Origin: Propionibacteriaceae bacterium | GTDB lineage: Bacteria; Actinomycetota; Actinomycetes; Propionibacteriales; Propionibacteriaceae | DNA: 33,010 bases | Direction of reading: 5' to 3' | Assembly (NCBI GenBank): GCA_030529455.1 | Contig: JAUMWV010000021.1 | Coordinates: forward strand, 1 to 33,010 | Part shown: positions 8,968-17,498 of the stretch, one piece after another | How positions within the stretch are numbered: position 1 is the stretch's first letter | Layout of the letters: every line of letters starts with the position of its first letter | Position numbers and translations under genes: made by a program | The notes under the pieces: generated by a model | The model's database searches: none | Told to the model about the DNA's origin: nothing | Seen by the model: the letters and a program-made list of their open reading frames with translations, nothing else

Positions 8968-9518
8968 GGCTGACCCGCGATATCGTTCACCGCGCCGACC
9001 AGCGTCGCCGCCGTCACCTCGCCCAGCATGCGGGCGGCCACCCGGCCCTCGGCGTCGACGATGAGGGTGCTCGGGATCGCCTTGGGCGGCAGCTGGCCGA
9101 AACCGAGCAGCAGCGCCCCGTCGGGGTCGAACAAATTCGGGTAGGGGACGCCGAAGGCCCGCACGAAAGCCTTCGCGGGGGCGGTGTCCAGGTCGCGGGT
9201 GTTGATCCCGACGAACTGGGCGCGTCCCTCAAGCGAGGCGGCGGCCGACACCAGGGCGGGCGCCTCGTGGCGGCAGGGGGCGCACCACGACCCCCACACG
9301 TTGAGCACCACGATGGTCCCGGCGTAGTCGCTGAGCGACAGCTGCGTGCCCTCCAGCGTCGTGCCCGACAGCGGCGGGGCCGCGGTGCGTTCCGCCGCGG
9401 GGATGAGGGCGAAGGACCCGTCGCCGCCGGTGAACCCGTTCACGGCCGTGCTGGAAGTGGCGCACCCGGCCAGGCCCAGCGGGGCGAGGGCAAGCATCGT
9501 CCGTCGGCTCAGTCTCAC
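8964..9518 (-). CDS. resA: ResA/TlpA-like thioredoxin-fold lipoprotein
   Basis: This 184-aa extracytoplasmic protein reduces the CXXCH cysteines of apocytochrome c using electrons from CcdA. The signal ends in the lipobox LAGC (Cys19), so it should be lipid-anchored. The thioredoxin fold carries the active site WCAPC (78-82) after VVLNVWGS, and the cis-Pro region IPSTLIVDAEG lies near residue 150. A twin-arginine-like RLSRRTML precedes the hydrophobic part. The GTG at 9518 is preferred because it leaves a normal lipoprotein signal; an ATG at 9497 would cut it short. It lies 46 nt after the phosphatase gene and overlaps ccdA. Confidence 0.9.
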   Translation of the reverse strand: MRLSRRTMLALAPLGLAGCATSSTAVNGFTGGDGSFALIPAAERTAAPPLSGTTLEGTQLSLSDYAGTIVVLNVWGSWCAPCRHEAPALVSAAASLEGRAQFVGINTRDLDTAPAKAFVRAFGVPYPNLFDPDGALLLGFGQLPPKAIPSTLIVDAEGRVAARMLGEVTAATLVGAVNDIAGQP

Positions 9519-9564
9519 GCGGGGAAGCCTACCCGCTCGGCCCGGACCTTTCCCGCCGCCCGAC

Positions 9565-10221
9565 TCAGGTGCCAACCCTGAACCTGCGCCCGGTCTTGGG
9601 TGGCAGCAGGTCGGCGCACGGTTCGGCGTAGTCGACCTGCACGACCCGGCCCCGCACGAGCGTCAGGGTGGTCACGGACGCGAGGGTGCACTGCCGCCGC
9701 CGGGGGTCGTGGGCGAGCGGGCGCCCCTCGTGGTGGCGGCGGATCGTCCAGATCGGCAGCTGGTGGCTGAGGATCAGCGCCTGCCCGCCCGCACCGGCGG
9801 CCTCCGCGGCGTCGGCGACCGCCCGCTGCATCCGGGCGGCAATGGCGGTGTAGGGCTCGCCCCAGCTGGGGCGCAGCGGGTTGCGCATGTGCCAGAACAT
9901 GCGGGGGTCGCGCAGCGCGGCGTTGTCTCGTCCGAAGGTCATGCCCTCGAACCGGTTGGCGGCCTCGATCACCCGCTCGTCAGTGACCACCCCCAGCTCG
10001 GGACGCATGCCCGCGAGCGGGGCGATGGTCTGCTGGGCGCGCAGCAGCGGCGAGCAGCGCAGGTGGTTCAGCGGGGTGTCGGCGAAGTGTTCGGCCAGCC
10101 GGATCGCCATGCGGCGCCCCAGCTCCGACAGCCCGAACCCGGGCAGGCGGCCGTACAGCACCCCCTGCGGGTTCTCGACCTGGGCGTGGCGCACGAGGTG
10201 CACCAGGGTAGTCTCCGTCAC
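9565..10221 (-). CDS. Histidine phosphatase family protein (phosphoglycerate mutase-like)
   Basis: This 218-aa member of the histidine phosphatase superfamily has the phospho-acceptor His12 in VHLVRHAQ (the usual RHG is RHA here) and the second catalytic His153 in ALILSHQLP. Arg residues in LRCSPLLRAQQTIAPL fit the phosphate pocket. The family contains cofactor-dependent mutases and broad-specificity phosphatases; the degenerate RHA motif and length favour a phosphatase. I place the start at GTG 10221 because TATGCT lies exactly 7 nt upstream, making it a leaderless start; an ATG at 10233 would overlap that box. The same gene order (phosphatase, resA, ccdA, resB, ccsB) is known from mycobacteria. 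Confidence 0.9.
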   Translation of the reverse strand: MTETTLVHLVRHAQVENPQGVLYGRLPGFGLSELGRRMAIRLAEHFADTPLNHLRCSPLLRAQQTIAPLAGMRPELGVVTDERVIEAANRFEGMTFGRDNAALRDPRMFWHMRNPLRPSWGEPYTAIAARMQRAVADAAEAAGAGGQALILSHQLPIWTIRRHHEGRPLAHDPRRRQCTLASVTTLTLVRGRVVQVDYAEPCADLLPPKTGRRFRVGT

Positions 10222-10228
10222 GCCGTCG

Positions 10229-10234
10229 AGCATA
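10229..10234 (-). promoter_or_regulatory. -10 box for a leaderless transcript of the phosphatase-ccs operon
   Basis: On the minus strand TATGCT is followed by 7 nt and then the GTG at 10221. It is likely the main promoter of the phosphatase and cytochrome c maturation operon. Confidence 0.45.
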
Positions 10235-10260
10235 TCGGCCTAGCTAGCCCGCGGTCTGCC

Positions 10261-11844
10261 TCACTCCGGGGCCGCGGCCGTGGTCTTGCGGCGCCTGCGG
10301 CGGCGCTGCGACGGCTTGGTGGGGGGTTCGCCGCGTTCCAGCTGACCGGCGCGGCGCTCCGCCGCGAACTTCGCCAGCGCGTCCGCCAGCGCCTTGGCGG
10401 TCGGCTCGGCGGCGATGGCGTCCACCCGCAGGCCGTGCTCCTCGCAGGTGGTGGCGGTCGCGGAACCGATCGCGACCACGACCATGTTGGCGTGGGGTTT
10501 ACCGGCGATGCCGATGAGGTTACGCACCGTCGAACTGGACGCGAACACCACCGCGTCGAACAGCCCGGTCTTGATCGCCTCCCTGGTCTCGGCCGGTGGT
10601 GGGGCCGCCCGCACCGCGCGGTAGGCCGTCACGTCCTCGACCTCCCAGCCGAGCCCGGCCAGACCGGCCAGCAGCAGGTCGGTGGAGATCTCGGCGCGGG
10701 GCACCAGCACCCGGTTGATGGGGTCTAGGAGGTCGTCGAAGGCCGGGAACATCGCGGCCAGCCCGGCCGAAGTCTGCTGCCCGGTCGGCATCAGGTCGGG
10801 GCGCAGCCCCCACTCGGCCAGCGCCCGAGCGGTCTGGCTGCCGACCGCGGCGATCTCGATGCCGGACATCGCGCGGGCGTCCAGCCCATACTCGATGAAC
10901 CGCGCCCGCACCCCCTCGACCGCGTGCGGGGAGGTGAACACGATCCACTTGTAGCGGCCGTCCACCAGGCCACGGATGGCCTTCTCCATCTGCTGTTCGG
11001 TGCGCGGCGGCTCGATCGACATGGTCGGCACCTCGTGCGGCAGGGCCCCATAGGACGCCAGCCGGGCGCTGACCACACCGCCCTGGTCCTTGGCCACCGG
11101 CACCAGCACCCGCCAGTCGAATAGCGGTTTCGATTCGAACCAGTCCAGTTCGGAACGCCTGGCCAGGGGCTCCCCGGCCAGCAGGACCACCGGGCCCTTC
11201 GCCTCGACCGCCGACAGGTTCGCCCAGGTCGTCAACCTGCTCCGCTGGGAGCGGCTGGCCAGCCTCGTCACCACCAGCACCGGTTCGTCGCCCGGGCGGT
11301 CGCAGGCCCCGGCGATACCGGACAGCCGTTCGCCCGTGGTCCGCACCACCAGGGAAGCGCAGGCGGGCCAGGTGGGCGGGGGCCCAGCGCTGGCGTCCAC
11401 GAACGCCCACGACGACGTCTTCACCCCCACGAAGGACGCCGCGGCGGTGAGCAGGCTCACCCCGGGAACGACGTGCACCCGGATCGCCGGGTCGAGCAGG
11501 GCGGCGCTCAGCGCGTCCAGGCTGCCGTCGAGGAAGAGATCCCCGGCGACGAGCCGCACCACGTCGCGGCCCTCGTGGGCGGCGTTCAGCAGCTGCTCGA
11601 CCTCGTCCTCGGCCACGACGGCGATCTCGGGGTCGTGCGGCAGCGCCAGCTGATCCACCAGGCAGGACTGGGTGTCCTCGTCCACGACGACCAGGCTGGC
11701 CGCGCGCAGCGCCTTGGCACCGGCGAGGGTGAGCAGCTCGGGGTCGCAGGGTCCGGCACCGACGAAGGTGAGCGAACCTTCCGGCGGGCTGCCTACAGGG
11801 TCGATGTCGGGCGACGGTGGCGAACTCGCGCGTCCGTCAGTCAT
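10261..11844 (-). CDS. hemD: Uroporphyrinogen-III synthase fused to a degenerate SAM methyltransferase-like domain
   Basis: This 527-aa cytosolic protein has two parts. Residues about 24-235 resemble the tetrapyrrole methylase fold of uroporphyrinogen-III methyltransferase (LTFVGAGPCDPELLTLAGAKAL, VRLVAGDLFLDGS, HVVPGVSLLTAAASFVG). Residues about 243-495 are HemD, which closes and inverts hydroxymethylbilane to uroporphyrinogen III (ALPHEVPTMSIEPP, IVFTSPHAVEGV, AVGSQTARAL, VVFASSSTVRNLI). In the methylase part the usual GAGPGDP reads GAGPCDP and GDPxxFGR is not kept, so catalysis there is doubtful. A basic tail (511-520) ends the protein. The start follows GGGGGAGG. It is the last gene of a run with bS22 and the glutaredoxin-like gene. 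Confidence 0.9.
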   Translation of the reverse strand: MTDGRASSPPSPDIDPVGSPPEGSLTFVGAGPCDPELLTLAGAKALRAASLVVVDEDTQSCLVDQLALPHDPEIAVVAEDEVEQLLNAAHEGRDVVRLVAGDLFLDGSLDALSAALLDPAIRVHVVPGVSLLTAAASFVGVKTSSWAFVDASAGPPPTWPACASLVVRTTGERLSGIAGACDRPGDEPVLVVTRLASRSQRSRLTTWANLSAVEAKGPVVLLAGEPLARRSELDWFESKPLFDWRVLVPVAKDQGGVVSARLASYGALPHEVPTMSIEPPRTEQQMEKAIRGLVDGRYKWIVFTSPHAVEGVRARFIEYGLDARAMSGIEIAAVGSQTARALAEWGLRPDLMPTGQQTSAGLAAMFPAFDDLLDPINRVLVPRAEISTDLLLAGLAGLGWEVEDVTAYRAVRAAPPPAETREAIKTGLFDAVVFASSSTVRNLIGIAGKPHANMVVVAIGSATATTCEEHGLRVDAIAAEPTAKALADALAKFAAERRAGQLERGEPPTKPSQRRRRRRKTTAAAPE

Positions 11845-11869
11845 CTGGCCTCCCCCGATCGGCGCGACG

Positions 11870-12100
11870 CTAAAGCGTCTTTCTCAACTGATCCGCGTCC
11901 ACGAACCAGTAGCTGACCACATCCCCGTCGATGACAATAACAGGTACGTGATCGGAGTAGCGTGCCGCTAGCTCAGGGTCGGTGTCAACGTCGCGGGCCT
12001 GCCACGGGACGCCAAGGCTCCCGCAGACCGACGACACCACCTCGCGCGCCTCATCACAGAGGTGACATCCGGCACGGGTGATGAACTCGACCCGAGCCAA
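11870..12100 (-). CDS. Glutaredoxin-like small redox protein
   Basis: This 76-aa protein has a thioredoxin-fold beginning and a CXXC active site, CHLC (Cys12, Cys15), followed by VPVIVIDGDVVSYW, which supplies the cis-Pro substrate-binding strand. It belongs to the DUF836/glutaredoxin-like group that sits beside haem genes in actinomycetes (the Rv0508 type). Substrate and reductant are unknown. The start appears to be TTG at 12100, 5 nt after the bS22 stop, with GGTAAG inside the end of bS22 as ribosome binding site. Such close spacing suggests coupled translation. Confidence 0.85.
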   Translation of the reverse strand: MARVEFITRAGCHLCDEAREVVSSVCGSLGVPWQARDVDTDPELAARYSDHVPVIVIDGDVVSYWFVDADQLRKTL

Positions 12101-12105
12101 CCGCG

Positions 12106-12207
12106 CTACTTACCAGCGCGGCGACGCTGGATACGGGTCTTCTTCAGCAGCTTGCGGTGCTTCTTCTTCGCCATGCGCTTGCGGCGCTTCTTGATGACAG
12201 AACCCAC
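12106..12207 (-). CDS. Small ribosomal subunit protein bS22 (AURKAIP1/Cox24 domain)
   Basis: This 33-aa protein is made almost entirely of Lys and Arg: it begins [20 protein letters not shown] and ends [10 protein letters not shown]. That is the conserved actinobacterial bS22 peptide, which is bound to the decoding region of the 30S subunit in mycobacterial ribosome structures. The start is GTG 12207, preceded by GGAGAGG with 6-nt spacing. A longer open frame upstream of the GTG is low in similarity and overlaps proC. It lies downstream of proC, as in mycobacteria, but the BldC-type excisionase gene often found between them is absent here. Confidence 0.93.
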   Translation of the reverse strand: MGSVIKKRRKRMAKKKHRKLLKKTRIQRRRAGK

Positions 12208-12262
12208 GTTATGCCTCTCCAAAATAAGTGATGACCGCAAGCCCGCGGCCAAACACGGGATC

Positions 12263-13060
12263 TTAGCGCGGTTTGGCGGCCGAGGCCATTTCGGCGCCCC
12301 GGTCCCGGCAAGCCCGCATGGCGGCATTGAACGCGGCGCGCACCGCCCGTTCGTCCAATACCCCCAGTGCCGCCGCGGTTGTGCCAGCGGGTGAGGTCAC
12401 CCGCTCGCGCAAGGCCGTGGCGGTCTCGCCGGATTCGGCCAGCATGGTGGCAGACCCGACGAAAGTCTGATTGACCAGGGCCGTCGCGTCCGCCCGGGTC
12501 AGGCCGAGGTGGACGCCAGCCTCGATCATCGCTTCCGCGATGTAGAACAGGTAGGCCGGACCCGAGCCGCTGATCGCGGTCAGCGCGTCCAGCTGGTCCT
12601 CGGTGACGACCACGGTCTTGCCGACCGCGCCCAGCAGACCGGCGACGGTGGCCACGTCGTCCTCGGACGCGCTCGTCCCGCCCACGATCCCGGACATGCC
12701 CTGGCCCACCAGGGCGGGGGTGTTCGGCATCACCCGGACGCACGCCACCCCGGGGCAGGCGGCCTCCAGCCTGGCCAGCGGGACGCCCGCGGCGATCGAG
12801 ACCACGACGGAGTCCCGGGTCGGGCTGATCGCCGTGAGCGCGTCGATGATCTGGTGGGGTTTGACGGCCAGCACGATCACGGGCGCGGCGGCCGCGTCCG
12901 CCAGTTCGATGCGCCGGACCCCGTACCGGGCCGCGATGTCGGCGGCCCTGGCGTCGTTGACCTCGACGAAACCGGCCTCGCTGGGCTCCATCCCGGCCGC
13001 CAACCACCCGGCCAGCAGCGCCTCGCCCATCGCCCCGGCCCCGCACATCGCGACTCTCAT
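12263..13060 (-). CDS. proC: Pyrroline-5-carboxylate reductase
   Basis: This 265-aa cytosolic enzyme performs the last step of proline synthesis, NAD(P)H reduction of pyrroline-5-carboxylate. Visible are the Rossmann motif [11 protein letters not shown] (6-16), VLAVKPHQ, the [13 protein letters not shown] segment, the catalytic core [15 protein letters not shown], and the family signature [16 protein letters not shown] near residues 220-235. GGGAAGGA-type Shine-Dalgarno (GGGAAGGA) precedes the ATG, which is 16 nt after asd. A proline dehydrogenase (the opposite direction of proline metabolism) is encoded 1.9 kb upstream on the same strand. Confidence 0.96.
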   Translation of the reverse strand: MRVAMCGAGAMGEALLAGWLAAGMEPSEAGFVEVNDARAADIAARYGVRRIELADAAAAPVIVLAVKPHQIIDALTAISPTRDSVVVSIAAGVPLARLEAACPGVACVRVMPNTPALVGQGMSGIVGGTSASEDDVATVAGLLGAVGKTVVVTEDQLDALTAISGSGPAYLFYIAEAMIEAGVHLGLTRADATALVNQTFVGSATMLAESGETATALRERVTSPAGTTAAALGVLDERAVRAAFNAAMRACRDRGAEMASAAKPR

Positions 13061-13076
13061 CGGCGTCCTTCCCGGC

Positions 13077-14130
<1,054 letters not shown>

Positions 14131-14141
14131 CGTTCCACACT

Positions 14142-14960
14142 CTAGAGCCAGCTGACGTGCGGGGCGATCAGGGAGTATCCGACGAAGGCGAACAGGTCGA
14201 GCAGGAAGTGCGCCACGACCAGCGGCCCGACCCGCTTGAACCTCAGGTAGAGCAGGCCGAAGATCACCCCCATGATCGTGTTGCCGACGAACCCGCCGAA
14301 GCCCTGGTAGAGGTGGTAGGAGCCCCGCACCAGCGCGCTGACCAGCACGATCGTCCAGGTCCGGGCACCGGCCTGGGCCCACCGGGTGAACAGGTAGCCG
14401 AGCATCAGCACCTCTTCGAGGATGCCGTTCATGGCCGCCGCCCCGATCAGCACCGGGATCGTCCACCAGTTCTCGGCCAGGTTGGCTGGCTGGACGATGG
14501 TGTTGATGCCCAGCGCGCGGGCGCCGAGGTACAGCCCAATGCCGGGGATGCCGATACCGGCCAGGATCGCGAACCCCCACGCCCAGTCAAAGCCGGGACG
14601 CCTCAGGTCGAAACCCATCGCCGCGAATCCGCCGCCGGGTGGGGGCCGGAACACCGCCAGCAGGTAGAGCGCCAGCGCCACCGGGACCAGCGGGAAGATC
14701 AGCCCGGCCAGCTGGTAGGACAGGTCCAGCCACGGCCGGTCGGGCGTGACGGAGCTGTTCATCTGGGTGACCTGCTGGTTCAGGGGTACCTGCGGGCGGG
14801 TCAGTTTCTCGGCGATCGACAGCAGCGAGTACACCGCGGAACGGCCGAGGGACACACCGAGCACGATGACGGTCTCCCAGTAGAGCAGCCTGGCGACCCG
14901 CTCCCCCAGCTGACCGGCCGCCCCGGGGGTGGGGACGACGGCCGGTCCGGGGGCGCTCAC
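14142..14960 (-). CDS. CPBP family intramembrane glutamic endopeptidase-like protein
   Basis: This 272-aa polytopic membrane protein belongs to the CPBP (CAAX protease and bacteriocin-processing) family. Family motifs are NGILEEVLMLGYLFTRW (the paired Glu of motif 1; the usual EExxxR Arg is Leu), RGSYHLYQGFGGFVGN (motif 2 with His) and VVAHFLLDLFAF (motif 3 with His and Asp). The Glu and His residues thought to act in proteolysis are present. The substrate is unknown; relatives process prenylated proteins, bacteriocins or anti-sigma factors. The GTG start overlaps the proline dehydrogenase stop by 4 nt, showing coupling. Confidence 0.9.
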   Translation of the reverse strand: MSAPGPAVVPTPGAAGQLGERVARLLYWETVIVLGVSLGRSAVYSLLSIAEKLTRPQVPLNQQVTQMNSSVTPDRPWLDLSYQLAGLIFPLVPVALALYLLAVFRPPPGGGFAAMGFDLRRPGFDWAWGFAILAGIGIPGIGLYLGARALGINTIVQPANLAENWWTIPVLIGAAAMNGILEEVLMLGYLFTRWAQAGARTWTIVLVSALVRGSYHLYQGFGGFVGNTIMGVIFGLLYLRFKRVGPLVVAHFLLDLFAFVGYSLIAPHVSWL

Positions 14961-15853
14961 CGCTGCCCCCGCCACAGGGCGCGCAGCCAGCGGACCGGGT
15001 GGGTGGCGAGGCGCCGGGCGACGTAGTCGTACCAGCCCGGGCCGAAGGGGACGTAGACGCGGCAGCGGCGTCCGGTGTCGACGAGGCGGCGCTGTTCGAT
15101 CACCCGGACGCCGTAGAGCGTCTGGAACTCGTAGTCGGCGGCCGTGCGTCCCGAACGGACGACCAGTTCCTCCGCGATCGGCAGCAGCCTGCGGTCGTGC
15201 GTGGCGATCATGGCGTAGGCCGGGGAGTCCATGAGGGCGCGCAGGCACCGCACGTAGGCGAGGTCGGCCTGCTGGCCGCGGCGGTACATGCCCCCGGGCC
15301 CGCCGTAGGAGCCCGCGCACAGCCGCACCCGGGCACCCTCGAACGCGAGGCGGCGCAGGTCGTCGGGGGTGCGCTTCAGCCTCGCCTGCAGCGTGATCCC
15401 GACGCCGGGGTGGTCGCTGGCCAGTTCCCGGTACAGCTGGAGCGTCGCGTCCACCAGTTCCGCCGGGCCCATGTCCATGGTGACGGCCAGCCCCCGCGCC
15501 GCGGCGGCCCGCACCACCTCGCGCACCGGGCCGCGGGCGGCGGCCAGGCCGTCGCGCAGCCCGAGCAGCAGCGGGGTGAGCGCGATCTCGTTGGGCGGCT
15601 GGGCGTTGGAGACCGCCTCAAGGTACAGCCCGGTGTGGCGGCGGATCTGTTCCCGGCTCGGGGCGTCCGGCCCGACTGGGGCGAGCATGGCGTCGAGGCC
15701 GTGTTCGCGCAGCGTCGCGGCGGCGGCGAGTGCGGACGCCACCGTCTCACCGGCGACGTAGCGGGCAACCAGGTCGGTGGCGGCGCTGTTGGCGAGGAAG
15801 GCCGCCTTGACCTCGGGACGCTGCGACAGCCTCAGCACCAGGTCGCTCATCAT
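14957..15853 (-). CDS. Proline dehydrogenase, monofunctional
   Basis: This 298-aa flavoenzyme oxidises proline to pyrroline-5-carboxylate and feeds electrons to the respiratory chain. It is a (beta-alpha)8 barrel with family hallmarks: DMGPAELVD, GITLQARLKRTPDDL, RLCAGSYGGPGGM, MIATHDRRLLPIA, YEFQTLYGVR, and the C-terminal RVYVPFGPGWYDYVARRLA, which forms the proline-binding helix. Length is right for the monofunctional Gram-positive type. No pyrroline-5-carboxylate dehydrogenase (PutA C-part) gene is next to it. The start at 15853 overlaps the isomerase stop (ATGA); a second ATG follows directly. Confidence 0.92.
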   Translation of the reverse strand: MMSDLVLRLSQRPEVKAAFLANSAATDLVARYVAGETVASALAAAATLREHGLDAMLAPVGPDAPSREQIRRHTGLYLEAVSNAQPPNEIALTPLLLGLRDGLAAARGPVREVVRAAAARGLAVTMDMGPAELVDATLQLYRELASDHPGVGITLQARLKRTPDDLRRLAFEGARVRLCAGSYGGPGGMYRRGQQADLAYVRCLRALMDSPAYAMIATHDRRLLPIAEELVVRSGRTAADYEFQTLYGVRVIEQRRLVDTGRRCRVYVPFGPGWYDYVARRLATHPVRWLRALWRGQR

Positions 15854-16665
15854 CGCAGCGCCCTGCTTTCCGCTCCCCGCCGGAGCTGGGTGCGGATGGT
15901 CTGCAGGCACTGGGCGAGCATGGTTTCGCGTTCGCCGCGCGAACCGGCCTTGCGGGAGTTCACCTCCAACGCGATTTGACCGTCGAAACCGGTCCGGGCG
16001 AGCTCCTGGACGACGTCCCAGGCCTGCTGGTCGCCCTCGCCGGGGAACAGGTGCTCGTCCTTGAGGGAGCCCGACCCGTCGGTGAGGTGGACGTGGGCGA
16101 GCCGGTCCCCCCAGGCGTGGACGTAGTCGAGGGAGTGTTTCCTCGCGGTGGAGGCGTGGGACAGGTCGAGGGTGAGGTGGTCGTAGGGCACGTCGGTGGG
16201 GTCCCAGTCGGGTAGGTAGGCCTGGAAGTTCCCCGCCGGGGTGCGCCACGGGTACATGTTCTCGACGGCGAAGACGATGCCGGTGCTCTCGGTGAGCCGC
16301 CGGATTCCGTCGACGAAACCGCTGGCGTAGTCGCGCTGCCACCGGAACGGCGGGTGGACGACGACGGTGCTGGCGCCGAGTCGCGTGGCCGCCTCGGCCG
16401 ACCTGTGCAGCTTCTCCCACGGGTCGGAACCCCACGTGTTCTGCGTGATGAGCAACACGGGGGCGTGCACGGCGCCGACGCGGACGCCGTGGTGGTCGGC
16501 CAGTTTCTCGACCGCGTCGATGTCCGCGGCGACCGGGTCGATACCGACCATGAGTTCGACCCCGTCGTAGCCGAGCGTGGCCGCCAACTCGAATCCGCTC
16601 ACGGTCGACTCGGGGTATACCGACGCGGTGGACAGCAGCACCGGTGGCAGATCGGGGGTGGTCAC
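15850..16665 (-). CDS. Sugar phosphate isomerase/epimerase family TIM-barrel protein
   Basis: This 271-aa protein is of the xylose isomerase-like/AP-endonuclease-2 fold. Strand-end residues fit a divalent-metal site: Glu in GYDGVELMVG, His in VVVHPPF, Glu in FAVENMYPW, Asp and His in TLDLSHAS, His in AHVHLTDG, and Glu in IALEVNSR. Relatives isomerise sugars or inositol derivatives, and a close type lies upstream of proC in mycobacteria (Rv0498), with no known substrate. It starts with GTG, with TACGCT 6 nt upstream and no Shine-Dalgarno. It heads a coupled trio with proline dehydrogenase and the CPBP protein. Confidence 0.87.
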   Translation of the reverse strand: MTTPDLPPVLLSTASVYPESTVSGFELAATLGYDGVELMVGIDPVAADIDAVEKLADHHGVRVGAVHAPVLLITQNTWGSDPWEKLHRSAEAATRLGASTVVVHPPFRWQRDYASGFVDGIRRLTESTGIVFAVENMYPWRTPAGNFQAYLPDWDPTDVPYDHLTLDLSHASTARKHSLDYVHAWGDRLAHVHLTDGSGSLKDEHLFPGEGDQQAWDVVQELARTGFDGQIALEVNSRKAGSRGERETMLAQCLQTIRTQLRRGAESRALR

Positions 16666-16671
16666 TGGTCC

Positions 16672-16677
16672 AGCGTA
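16672..16677 (-). promoter_or_regulatory. -10 box, probable leaderless promoter of the isomerase operon
   Basis: TACGCT on the minus strand lies 6 nt before the GTG start at 16665. Confidence 0.35.
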
Positions 16678-16820
16678 ACCGGGCGCGCGGGTAACCAGAA
16701 AAGGCGGCCGCTGGGCGTCGGGCGTCCTCGTCCCCGTTCGGCGCCGCCTGGGAAAGGAAGCCTGGGGGCTAACCTCACCCCGGTTTTCCGTTTGGGCTGT
16801 GGTGCCGACAGAATGTAGGT

Positions 16821-17456
16821 ATGCACGTCGACCATTTGATCTTCGCGGCCGGACCAGACGGCCTGCGGGCCGACGCCGAAAAGTTGGCCGCAGCGTTGGG
16901 AGCTGACTTCAAGGACGGTGGCTTCCACCCACGCTTCGGTACGCGCAATCACATCATCCCCCTCGCCGAGGGGCGTTATATCGAGATCGTCGAGGTTCTC
17001 GATCACCCGGCCGCCGAGAAGGCGCCTTTCGGGCAGGCCGTCCGGGCCCGTTCGGAGGCGGGGGGCGGCTGGCTCGGCTGGGCCGCCGAGGTCCCCGACA
17101 TCAGCGTTTACGAGCAGCGGCTGGGCCGTTCGGCGGTGCTCGGCTCGCGTCATTTCCCCGATGGGCGGCTGCTGGAATGGAAACAGCTGGGCGTGTGCGG
17201 CCTCATGGCCGATCCGCAGTTGCCGATGTTCCTGCAATGGCTCTCCGACCCGAGCGTCCGGCCGAGCGCATTGTCTGGGAGCGTGAAACTGGTCGCCATG
17301 GATATCAGCGGTTCCAAGGAGCGGGTCGCGGATTGGTTGGCGATTGACGCGACCGACGAATTGGACGGCGTCCAGTTGCGGTTCGCAGCACCCCACGGTC
17401 AGCCCGGCATTACCCGGGTGATCTTCGAGACCGCCGACGGCACCGTCGAGGTCTGA
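16821..17456 (+). CDS. VOC family (glyoxalase-like) protein
   Basis: This 211-aa protein has the glyoxalase-like beta-alpha-beta fold (Glyoxalase_3-like type): MHVDHLIFAAGP with metal-type His5, TRNHIIPLAEGRYIEIVEVLD, and a second half with VKLVAMDISGS and GVQLRFAAPHGQPGITRVIF. Members bind a metal and a small substrate, but no reaction can be assigned. It stands alone, divergent from the isomerase operon and convergent with the acyl-CoA ligase gene. A CAGAAT sequence lies 6 nt before the ATG and there is no good Shine-Dalgarno, so it may be leaderless. The 3' part uses more A/T-ending codons than its neighbours. Confidence 0.85.
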   Translation: MHVDHLIFAAGPDGLRADAEKLAAALGADFKDGGFHPRFGTRNHIIPLAEGRYIEIVEVLDHPAAEKAPFGQAVRARSEAGGGWLGWAAEVPDISVYEQRLGRSAVLGSRHFPDGRLLEWKQLGVCGLMADPQLPMFLQWLSDPSVRPSALSGSVKLVAMDISGSKERVADWLAIDATDELDGVQLRFAAPHGQPGITRVIFETADGTVEV

Positions 17457-17497
17457 GCGGCAGCTGCCGCGTTCCCGTCCGGGCCTGCCCGGGCGGG
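17457..17497. terminator. Palindrome plus hairpin between convergent genes
   Basis: The 14-bp perfect palindrome GCGGCAGCTGCCGC (17457-17470) directly follows the VOC stop codon. It is followed by an 11-bp stem with one G-T pair, CCCGTCCGGGC/GCCCGGGCGGG (17474-17497), next to the ligase stop. The position between two stop codons fits a two-way terminator; no U-tract is present. Confidence 0.45.
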
Positions 17498-17498
17498 G

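Noticed and set aside
10222..10233. ATG at 10233 as start of the histidine phosphatase
   Set aside because: It lies within the TATGCT box placed 7 nt before GTG 10221 and lacks a Shine-Dalgarno; the extra four residues add nothing to the fold.
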